From contig CAMTOS010000028.1 in NCBI GenBank assembly GCA_947074195.1, forward strand, positions 1 through 32,679: a stretch of 32,679 nt of DNA, read 5' to 3'. How positions within the stretch are numbered: the first letter of the stretch is position 1; every line of letters starts with the position of its first letter. This DNA is from an uncultured Bacteroides sp. (GTDB lineage Bacteria; Bacteroidota; Bacteroidia; Bacteroidales; Bacteroidaceae). The position numbers and the translations under genes are program-made. This document shows, piece after piece, positions 26,392 through 32,679 of the stretch. The notes under the pieces were generated by a model, which was given only the letters and a program-made list of their open reading frames with translations, made no database searches and was not told the DNA's origin.

Positions 26392-27804
26392 ATGAAAAAT
26401 ACAAGAATAATGAAATTCTCTCGATGGACAGGCATTTTCTCGATGGCGCTTTGTCTGTTTCTGACTTCGTGTGATGATGATATCACAGTAAAAATTGTCG
26501 ATGAAGATCAGTATGAGGTATCTAAAGATCTGAAAGGATATGTAGTTGATGAGAATGCGAAGCGTACATTTACTAATGTAGAGTTCAATGAAAACGGTAG
26601 CACGAAGTTCTACCTGAACCTTACGCAGAAAGCAAGAAAGAACAATACGGTGAAGATGGTATATGACCCGACTGTTCTTCAGGAATATAACGATAAAAAC
26701 AATGCTTCTTATGAGGCATTCCCGCAATCGGCTGTAACATTCGAGAACGATGGTCTGATTACCGTAGCAACCGATGCTACTAAATCGGCTTCGATGAGCG
26801 TTTCTTATAAATCGGATGCTGCCGCTTCTGAAATTAAATCATATGTTATTCCGGTGCGTTTCGATGTAGTGGAAGGCGATCTGAAAATGAACGCAGAAGA
26901 TCAGACAAAACTGATCTTTATTAAAGACCTTAGCAGCTATGGAAGTACAGCCAAAGCAAGTGGTGTTAAGATCTTCAGCTGTATGGAAATCAATGATACA
27001 AATCCGCTGAATAATCTTAGCTTTACACTGGCAAGCGATGGCAAATTATTGGTTGACGCTCTGATCCTTTTCTCGGCTAACATTAACTACGATGCTGAAA
27101 CCGGCCGCGTATATATTTTCAATAATGAGAATGTACAACACTTGCTGGACAACCGCGATAAATACCTGAAACCACTTCAGGACAGAGGTATTAAGATTAT
27201 TCTTAGCCTTTTGGGTAATCACGACCGTTCCGGTATTGCCAGTTTGTCTGACGAAACTGCACGCGAATTTGCAAAAGAAGTGAAAGCTGTGTGTGATGCC
27301 TATAATCTGGATGGTATTTTCGTAGACGATGAGTATTCAAGCTACATCACACCTCCTCCTCCGGGCTTTGTAGCACCATCTAATGCAGCTGCCGGTCGCT
27401 TGTGCTATGAAATCAAGAAGATTCAGCCAGAACGTCTGATGATTGCTTACGTTTACAGCCGCACACGCAGTCTGCCTGAAATCGACGGTGTTCCTTCGGG
27501 CGAATATGTGGATTATGCACTGCACGATTATCTGGCAAGTTCAGACTTAAGCAGCAACTTCCCCGGTATGCCAAGATCGAACATGGGACTTTACTCACAA
27601 GAATTTAACCTGAACCGCTATACCAGTGAATCGAATTTAGAGAGAATGCGTGCAAATGGTTATGGTTCGCACATGATTTTTGCTATGGATCCTAACCGCA
27701 GCAATTTCGAATCACGTCAGATGGTAGCTATGGAACGCATCGCGCGTGCCTTGTTCGATGATGAACTGGTGTTCGATGGTGTGAAATATCCGAAAGACTG
27801 GTAA
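26392..27804 (+). CDS. GH18 endo-beta-N-acetylglucosaminidase, BT3987/EndoF-type
   Basis: A 470-residue lipoprotein. The lipobox LTSC at Cys27 is followed by Asp-Asp-Asp, a typical signal for display on the cell surface. A DUF1735 domain lies at about 35-165 and a GH18 barrel at about 190-465. The active-site strand is LDGIFVDDEYS, with Asp312 and catalytic acid Glu314, the same residue numbers I recall for BT3987. It should cut between the two GlcNAc residues of the core of high-mannose N-glycans, using the substrate's own N-acetyl group as nucleophile. It is the last gene of the susCD operon before the terminator at 27855-27905. Confidence 0.95.
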   Translation: MKNTRIMKFSRWTGIFSMALCLFLTSCDDDITVKIVDEDQYEVSKDLKGYVVDENAKRTFTNVEFNENGSTKFYLNLTQKARKNNTVKMVYDPTVLQEYNDKNNASYEAFPQSAVTFENDGLITVATDATKSASMSVSYKSDAAASEIKSYVIPVRFDVVEGDLKMNAEDQTKLIFIKDLSSYGSTAKASGVKIFSCMEINDTNPLNNLSFTLASDGKLLVDALILFSANINYDAETGRVYIFNNENVQHLLDNRDKYLKPLQDRGIKIILSLLGNHDRSGIASLSDETAREFAKEVKAVCDAYNLDGIFVDDEYSSYITPPPPGFVAPSNAAAGRLCYEIKKIQPERLMIAYVYSRTRSLPEIDGVPSGEYVDYALHDYLASSDLSSNFPGMPRSNMGLYSQEFNLNRYTSESNLERMRANGYGSHMIFAMDPNRSNFESRQMVAMERIARALFDDELVFDGVKYPKDW

Positions 27805-27854
27805 TCCGAATTTCTCCTAAAATATACCTTGCGTAATTATATAGTGTTTCAAAT

Positions 27855-27905
27855 GGGCCCGGCGTTCATAAAACCGATGGTTTTATATGGAGGCGGGCCC
27901 TTTTT
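27855..27905 (+). terminator. Two-part hairpin terminator after the GH18 gene
   Basis: Outer stem GGGCCCG (27855-27861) with CGGGCCC (27894-27900), and an inner stem ATAAAACC (27868-27875) with GGTTTTAT (27879-27886), then TTTTT. It separates the susC operon from GH31. Confidence 0.85.
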
Positions 27906-27951
27906 GTCTCTTTATGTGTACTTATACGTTCATATCACATACCCTTAATAC

Positions 27952-30519
27952 ATGAAAAAGCTTTCTTTTTTATTCCTCTTACTGATCTGCTTTATATCAG
28001 AAATACAGGCACAAAAACCCTCACCCGCCAATCCGGCATCTATAGTAAACAGCGGAAATGATGTCCGCTTCACCATACTAACCGACGGAGTAATCCGCTT
28101 AGAATGGGATGCCAACGGGAACTTCAACGATCTTTCATCATTTACGATCGTGAACCGTAACCTCCCCACTCCACGTTTTAAAACGACAAGAAAGAGCGGA
28201 TGGCTGACCATCAGCACTGACAAAATGATTCTTCGCTATAAAGAGGGAAGCGGAAAATTTACAGCAAGCAATCTTACGATTGATTCTCCCTCAAAAAAAG
28301 GATTTAAATGGAATCCGTCGGTAAAACAAAGCGCGAACCTGAAAGGGACATCGCGCACACTCGATTTGTTTGACGGCGACTGGCATTACCGTGATAAGTA
28401 TACCATGGAAATTGAAGATGGTATTGTTTCGAGAGATGGCTGGACATTAATAGATGATTCTGGTTCGTTTCTGTTCGACGACTCTGACTGGAGCTGGGTA
28501 ACAACACGCGAGAATACAAATGCACAGGACTGGTATTTCATGGCATACGAACATGATTATAAAGCAGCTCTGAAAGATTATTCACTCATTGCCGGCAAAA
28601 CTCCGCTTCCTCCACGCTATGCTTTTGGTTACTGGTGGTCGCGCTTCTGGAGCTACTCGGATAAAGAGATGCGTACGCTTGTTAATGATTACCGCAAATA
28701 CAATCTGCCAATCGATGTTTTGGTAGTTGATATGGACTGGCACCGCATCGACAGTATTATTTCGCCTAACCGCGATGAATTCGGTGAAATGAAATGGTGG
28801 ACCGGCTGGAGCTGGAATACAGAACTGTTCCCTGATCCTGAGAAATTCCTGCAATGGACAAAAAAAGAAAAGCTTCGCACCACACTGAATCTGCATCCGG
28901 CATCGGGCATTGCACCGTTTGAGGATCAATATCAGGAGTTTGCAAAGAAGATGAATTTCGATACTTCGACCGGTAGAAACATTCCTTATCAGGGATCGAA
29001 TAAAAAGTTCATGACCAACCTGTTTGATGTGGTTCTTACTCCGATGGAAAAATGGGGTGTGGACTTCTGGTGGCTGGACTGGCAACAGTGGCTAAACGAT
29101 AAAGATGTAGACGGACTGAGTAATACCTGGTGGATTAATTATGTGTTCTTTACGCATATGGAACGCAATTCAGATAAACGTCCGTTATTGTATCACCGCT
29201 GGGGTGGTCTGGGGAATCACCGTTATCAGATCGGCTTCTCGGGTGATGCCATCATCAGCTGGAAAACTCTGGAGTTTCAGCCTTACTTTACGTCGTGTGC
29301 ATCGAATGTACTTTATGGTTACTGGAGCCACGACATTGGTGGTCACGACTTCTTGCCGGGACAGGAAAAACCACTCGATCCGGAACTTCACACACGCTGG
29401 ATGCAGTATGGAGTGTATACACCGATTTTGCGCACTCACTCTACTAAGAATAAATATCTGACGAAAGAGATCTGGAACTTCAAAGGCGATTTCTTTGATG
29501 CCCAATACGAGGCCATTAAACAACGCTATCGCTTAGTGCCTTACATCTATACAATGGCACGTAAGTTTTATGACGATGGTCTGGCACTTTGCCGCCCGAT
29601 GTATTATGAGTATCCTGAAAATGAAGAAGCGTACGACTTCAAATATCAGTATATGTTTGGCGACGATATGCTGATTGCTCCTATCTCTTCACCAATGACT
29701 GACGGTGAATCGACAGTAAAGGTATGGCTTCCGCAAGACAGCCAGTGGTACGAATGGAACAGTGGAACACTGCTTAATGGCGGTCAGATTGCAGAAAGAA
29801 AATTCACCATCGACCAATATCCGGTTTACATCAAAGCAGGAGCTATTATACCGATGTACGATGATACGGTAAATAACCTGACCGACCAGCCGGATATGAT
29901 TCATCTGACAATTTTCCCTGGTGCAGAGGGCGAAGCAAGACTTTACGAAGACGAAGGCAATGACAATAATTATAGCGAAAACTATGCTTTTACCAACTAT
30001 AGCACTACGAAGAAAGGGAATTCGATGCTGGTAAATATATCGGCACGCGAAGGAAAATATAATAATAATCCTGAAACACGCGATTACCTGCTGAAAATGG
30101 TGGGATCGGCTGTACCAGTTAAAGTATTGGCCAACGGTAAAGAAGTAGATTTCAACTATGTGGGCGAAGAGCTGACGCTCGAAATTCCATTGGGCGAGCT
30201 TGCCTGCGGCGCAGCACATCAGATTGAAATTGTTTATCCAGAAAATACACCGGAGATCAACGACGGACTAGTAGGGCAATTTAAAAGACTGACAAAAGCC
30301 ACTACGGAACTGAAAGCCAGAAATCCGGTGGTGCTGATTCCGGCTGAGATAGGACAATTAGAGCAGCGTTCTATCATGCTGGAATATTATCCGCAGAACT
30401 TCAATGAACTGATACGCAATTTTAAAGATGGCTATAAAAACCTACCACACTATATTGATGCTATGCCTTATATGGATGCCGATATGAAAAGCTGGTATAA
30501 AAGCGAAATCGGCCTTTAA
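27952..30519 (+). CDS. GH31 family alpha-glycosidase with C-terminal extension
   Basis: An 855-residue exported enzyme. The signal peptide ends at EIQAQ (about 21), with no lipobox. GH31 layout: N-terminal beta domain (about 35-215), TIM barrel from about 220 with nucleophile Asp376 in FWWLDWQQW and acid/base Asp432 in FSGDA, YWSHDIGGHDF near 457-467, then a DUF5110-like domain (LYEDEGNDNNYSENYAFT). A helical tail of about 90 residues follows. The DWQQ nucleophile motif differs from classic alpha-glucosidases (DMNE type), so the sugar specificity is open. In this locus it could trim glucose caps from immature Glc1-3Man9 glycans, but that is inference. A possible weak promoter lies between the GH18 terminator and its ATG. 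Confidence 0.9.
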   Translation: MKKLSFLFLLLICFISEIQAQKPSPANPASIVNSGNDVRFTILTDGVIRLEWDANGNFNDLSSFTIVNRNLPTPRFKTTRKSGWLTISTDKMILRYKEGSGKFTASNLTIDSPSKKGFKWNPSVKQSANLKGTSRTLDLFDGDWHYRDKYTMEIEDGIVSRDGWTLIDDSGSFLFDDSDWSWVTTRENTNAQDWYFMAYEHDYKAALKDYSLIAGKTPLPPRYAFGYWWSRFWSYSDKEMRTLVNDYRKYNLPIDVLVVDMDWHRIDSIISPNRDEFGEMKWWTGWSWNTELFPDPEKFLQWTKKEKLRTTLNLHPASGIAPFEDQYQEFAKKMNFDTSTGRNIPYQGSNKKFMTNLFDVVLTPMEKWGVDFWWLDWQQWLNDKDVDGLSNTWWINYVFFTHMERNSDKRPLLYHRWGGLGNHRYQIGFSGDAIISWKTLEFQPYFTSCASNVLYGYWSHDIGGHDFLPGQEKPLDPELHTRWMQYGVYTPILRTHSTKNKYLTKEIWNFKGDFFDAQYEAIKQRYRLVPYIYTMARKFYDDGLALCRPMYYEYPENEEAYDFKYQYMFGDDMLIAPISSPMTDGESTVKVWLPQDSQWYEWNSGTLLNGGQIAERKFTIDQYPVYIKAGAIIPMYDDTVNNLTDQPDMIHLTIFPGAEGEARLYEDEGNDNNYSENYAFTNYSTTKKGNSMLVNISAREGKYNNNPETRDYLLKMVGSAVPVKVLANGKEVDFNYVGEELTLEIPLGELACGAAHQIEIVYPENTPEINDGLVGQFKRLTKATTELKARNPVVLIPAEIGQLEQRSIMLEYYPQNFNELIRNFKDGYKNLPHYIDAMPYMDADMKSWYKSEIGL

Positions 30520-30552
30520 GCTGTAACATTAATTTTTTAATAGCCAATGACT

Positions 30553-30604
30553 GGCGCTTTGTTCTTCTGTATCTTTTTACAGAAAGAATGAGGCGCCTTT
30601 CTCT
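30553..30604 (+). terminator. Probable terminator of GH31
   Basis: An imperfect long hairpin: GGCGC (30553-30557) with GCGCC (30593-30597), and an inner TTCTTCTGTA against ACAGAAAGAA, followed by TTTCTCTT. Confidence 0.5.
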
Positions 30605-30615
30605 TATCTCCTGAT

Positions 30616-30681
30616 CATAGCTCGCCAGCCTGCCAGCCATAGCTTCTCAGCTCGCTGCCCATAGCTTCTCAGCAAGCCGGC
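30616..30681. repeat. Three tandem imperfect 22-nt repeats
   Basis: Three units of exactly 22 nt start at 30616, 30638 and 30660. Each begins CATAGCT. Units two and three share CATAGCTTCTCAGC. An inverted AAGCTAT (30682-30688) follows the third unit and can pair with its ATAGCTT. There are no spacers, so this is not a CRISPR array. The rest of the 30520-30822 gap holds two terminators and no gene. Confidence 0.75.
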
Positions 30682-30750
30682 AAGCTATCAGCAGCATCAC
30701 ACTTTAGAATTCTCACACGGCAAGCGCTGCACAATGAAAATACCCAATGA

Positions 30751-30787
30751 AAAAAGGTTGCCCACTTTTAAAAGAGGAGCAACCTTT
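30751..30787 (-). terminator. Intrinsic terminator of the leftward ABM-like gene
   Basis: Read leftward: AAAGGTTGC (30787-30779), a loop, then GCAACCTTTTT (30761-30751), with the T-run at the exit. The stem has 9 perfect pairs. Confidence 0.75.
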
Positions 30788-30822
30788 CATTTGTAAATTA
30801 GTCAATACTAATATCACTTGAA

Positions 30823-31128
30823 TCAACCAACTACTTTATAGATATTAACTTCCGGAGCTGCGGCAAAATATGGTTTAAGTTCCACTACCACATCGGCGGT
30901 AAAGAGATCAGAAGTAAGGTAAGCTTCAGCGTCTGCCACTGATGTAAAACCATGCAATACCTGCACATCTTCATTGCGAAGCAAAAGTTCTTTACTTACG
31001 GCACCCTGAATGGTTTCCAGGAAAGGTGCACGGTATTTGCTGTATACTCCGGCAGCTGCTGCACGGTTTTCCTCATTAATCTTAAGTGTAATTTCCAAAT
31101 AAGCTTCAATCTTTTTCATAACAGTCAT
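30823..31128 (-). CDS. Small dimeric alpha/beta-barrel protein, ABM-like
   Basis: A 101-residue cytoplasmic protein. It has the layout of an antibiotic-biosynthesis-monooxygenase-like (ferredoxin-fold, dimeric barrel) protein: a first strand (KIEAYLEITLKI), a helix (ENRAAAAGVYSKYRAPFLETI), strands (ELLLRNEDVQVLHGF), a helix (SVADAEAYLTSD) and a last strand (VNIYKVVG). Such proteins include quinol monooxygenases and many of unknown role, and no specific substrate can be named. A second ATG at 31119 (residue 4) is an equally plausible start. It is a single-gene unit with its own promoter and terminator, divergent from the AraC regulator, which might control it. Confidence 0.75.
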   Translation of the reverse strand: MTVMKKIEAYLEITLKINEENRAAAAGVYSKYRAPFLETIQGAVSKELLLRNEDVQVLHGFTSVADAEAYLTSDLFTADVVVELKPYFAAAPEVNIYKVVG

Positions 31129-31169
31129 TTTTTAAATTTTTAAATCCGATACAATGATTTTTGTGTCTG

Positions 31170-31177
31170 CAAAAGTA
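31170..31177 (-). promoter_or_regulatory. Bacteroides-type -7 box of the ABM-like gene
   Basis: Read leftward, TACTTTTG matches TAnnTTTG. ATTG at 31201-31198 is a one-mismatch -33 box at 20 nt spacing. It lies 41 bp before the start codon. Confidence 0.6.
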
Positions 31178-31318
31178 GGTCGGCCGCCGGGGCACGACAA
31201 TATATTTTTGGGAGTATCGATGGTAAATTCGGGCATATGCTCAGAAAGATAAATATCGCCTTCTGTAATTTACCATTTTTAGTCTGTATTTTACTAATCG
31301 GTTCATCGGGTTATATCG

Positions 31319-31326
31319 TACTTTTG
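31319..31326 (+). promoter_or_regulatory. Bacteroides-type -7 box of the AraC-family gene
   Basis: TACTTTTG matches TAnnTTTG exactly, 25 bp before the ATG. No clear TTTG lies at the expected -33 distance, so the promoter may need an activator. Confidence 0.5.
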
Positions 31327-31351
31327 TATGTGTTAATAAACAGGTGAACAG

Positions 31352-32227
31352 ATGGAGAATCAGAAGGAATATAAAAAATATCAGCTTAACAATGAGTCGA
31401 GTTGGGAAATTGAAACAGAGCTTCTCGATTTGAGGGAATTCTTTGCAGAAGGTAGCGATGCACCTTTCGAAGGACATACGCATGAATACTATCAGATTAT
31501 CTGGTTCCGCAGAGGCGAAGGGGTTCATTTTGTCGATTTTAAAGAGTATGAGGTCAGAGAAAACACGCTGTTTTTTATCTCACCGGGGCAGGTACATCAC
31601 TTCGACCGCAATACAGATTTCGATGGAGTGATGATCCATTTCAATGAAAATTTTCTGTCGGACGAGAACAGCAGTGAGAATATCTTTCTGAAATACAATG
31701 TATTCAACGCATTTGATGCAGCGCCCTGTTATACCATTGCAGGCGATGAGCCCGAACGACTGAATCATCTGGTAAAAGAGATGCAATATGAACTGAGACA
31801 TACGGAAGCGTTCGCGGCACACGATTATCTGAAATATCTGATAAAGATGTTTCTGATATCTATTCAGCGTCATGCAACGCGGGGCACGGGACAAGCGCTT
31901 TGTATTAATAACGCAGCGAACAGGACGTTTGTGAAATTTCGCCAGTTGTTAGAGCACCATTATTGTGAAGTCCATACCGTAAAGGAGTATGCCGACAGGA
32001 TGAATATATCGTCTAAAACCCTGACCAACTGTGTTGTCGAAAGCGCCCGCTCCACTCCGCTGAAGATGATTAACGAGCGCATCACGCTGGAGGCTAAAAG
32101 ACAATTGCTTTATTCAAGCCTTAAGATTAAAGAGATAGGCTATCTGCTTGGTTTCGATGATCCGTCTTACTTTATCAAATTCTTTAAACGACAAACGGGT
32201 TCGCTTCCGGCTGAATTCCGGCAATAA
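31352..32227 (+). CDS. AraC-family transcriptional regulator
   Basis: A 291-residue cytoplasmic DNA-binding protein. The N-terminal cupin-like ligand domain covers about 20-160: HTHEYYQIIWFRRGEGVHFVDF is followed by LFFISPGQVHHF. The C-terminal double helix-turn-helix domain covers about 190-291, with TVKEYADRMNISSKTLTNCV and the family signature IKEIGYLLGFDDPSYFIKFFKRQTGSLPAEFR. The ligand is unknown. A GNAT gene follows 15 bp downstream in the same unit. It stands outside the glycan locus, and because that locus has its own sigma/FecR pair, a direct link to N-glycan use is doubtful. Confidence 0.93.
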   Translation: MENQKEYKKYQLNNESSWEIETELLDLREFFAEGSDAPFEGHTHEYYQIIWFRRGEGVHFVDFKEYEVRENTLFFISPGQVHHFDRNTDFDGVMIHFNENFLSDENSSENIFLKYNVFNAFDAAPCYTIAGDEPERLNHLVKEMQYELRHTEAFAAHDYLKYLIKMFLISIQRHATRGTGQALCINNAANRTFVKFRQLLEHHYCEVHTVKEYADRMNISSKTLTNCVVESARSTPLKMINERITLEAKRQLLYSSLKIKEIGYLLGFDDPSYFIKFFKRQTGSLPAEFRQ

Positions 32228-32242
32228 TAAATATACCGACTT

Positions 32243-32647
32243 ATGAATATTACTTATAAAGAGACGAAAGAGTTTAATCGTAACGAACTGGAGGAGCTAT
32301 TTCTTTCGGTGGGATGGTTATCGGGCAGATATCCTGAGCGACTGGTGAAGGCATTAAAGCAATCATCGACAGTAATCACGGCCTGGGATGGTGAACGTTT
32401 AGTGGGCCTGATCCGCGCACTCGATGATGGCGAAATGATGGCGTTTGCCCATTATCTGCTGGTGCACCCCGACTATCAGGGCAATGGCATTGCCGCCCGT
32501 CTGGTGGTTTTGCTGAAAGAGAAATACCGGGATTATCTTTTCTTCAACATCATGCCCGATGAAAAGAAAAATGTCGCATTCTATGAGAAGTTCGGTTTCA
32601 GGGTATTAGAGGAAGGAACGGCCATGCAACTGAAAAATATTGGTTAA
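32243..32647 (+). CDS. GNAT-family N-acetyltransferase
   Basis: A 134-residue cytoplasmic protein of the GCN5-related acetyltransferase fold. The acetyl-CoA binding motif A is visible at about 74-88 (VHPDYQGNGIAARLV, fitting the Q/R-x-x-G-x-G/A pattern). The C-terminal motif FYEKFGFRVLEEGTAMQL is also typical. The acceptor substrate cannot be told from the sequence. The gene follows the AraC-type regulator by 15 bp, so the two are co-transcribed and the regulator may control it along with itself. Confidence 0.9.
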   Translation: MNITYKETKEFNRNELEELFLSVGWLSGRYPERLVKALKQSSTVITAWDGERLVGLIRALDDGEMMAFAHYLLVHPDYQGNGIAARLVVLLKEKYRDYLFFNIMPDEKKNVAFYEKFGFRVLEEGTAMQLKNIG

Positions 32648-32656
32648 CCGGTGTAA

Positions 32657-32664
32657 TATCTTTG
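32657..32664 (+). promoter_or_regulatory. Possible -7 box for a gene beyond the right edge
   Basis: TATCTTTG matches TAnnTTTG. No convincing -33 box lies upstream and the target gene is outside the window. Confidence 0.3.
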
Positions 32665-32679
32665 TATCATCTTTGTAAA

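Noticed and set aside
29689-30219. Leftward open frame of 176 codons within GH31
   Set aside because: It is an antisense shadow of the GH31 gene, with no recognisable domain, and Cys/Phe/His-rich composition typical of such shadows.
5640-30519. A wholly new biological system
   Set aside because: The gene set and catalytic residues match known high-mannose N-glycan utilisation loci of Bacteroides. The arrangement is notable, but the chemistry is not new.
30616-30681. Possible CRISPR array
   Set aside because: The repeats are directly adjacent, imperfect and without spacers, and no cas gene is present.

Overview
The window comes from a Bacteroidota genome, order Bacteroidales, probably Bacteroides or a close relative. 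The evidence is a SusC/SusD pair with five surface or periplasmic lipoproteins beside it, an ECF sigma/FecR pair, several promoters of the Bacteroides type (TTTG, 19-21 nt, TAnnTTTG), and almost no Shine-Dalgarno sequences. Genus and species cannot be fixed from the sequence alone.

Left part (1-4820): conserved housekeeping DNA. A divergent ribD start lies at the edge, followed by prmC-recX, pyrE with its own promoter and terminator, an SRPBCC protein, argH overlapped by a degenerate Rieske-like lipoprotein, then tRNA-Gly(GCC) and tRNA-Leu(UAA) closed by a strong terminator. A lone outer-membrane barrel gene follows (4843-5499).

Central part (5640-30519): a large polysaccharide utilization locus for high-mannose N-glycans. 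A leftward operon encodes an MFS transporter, a GH130 mannosyl-GlcNAc phosphorylase and a GH92 alpha-mannosidase. A rightward series encodes GH92, ECF sigma, FecR anti-sigma, GH92, GH92 | terminator | SusC (with STN signalling domain), SusD, a catalytically dead GH18-like lipoprotein, a DUF1735-LamG lipoprotein, an EndoF/EndoH-type GH18 endoglycosidase | terminator | GH31. Two enzymes carry catalytic residues at the residue numbers I recall for B. thetaiotaomicron BT3990 (W88, E533, H584-E585, D642, D644) and BT3987 (D312, E314). The core is therefore an ortholog of the known BT3983-BT3994 system, not a new one.

Inferred pathway: the surface GH18 cuts the chitobiose core of Man5-9GlcNAc2. SusCD and two surface binding proteins capture and import the released glycan. 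Four exported GH92 enzymes (and perhaps GH31, for glucose caps) strip it to Man-beta-1,4-GlcNAc. The MFS protein takes that disaccharide into the cytoplasm, and GH130 phosphorolyses it to Man-1-P and GlcNAc. Having the inner-membrane and cytoplasmic end of the pathway in the same locus is its most notable feature.

Right part (30520-32679): an intergenic tract with three tandem 22-nt repeats, a small leftward dimeric-barrel (ABM-like) protein, and a rightward AraC-family regulator followed by a GNAT acetyltransferase. No insertion sequence, integrase, phage gene or CRISPR array was seen.
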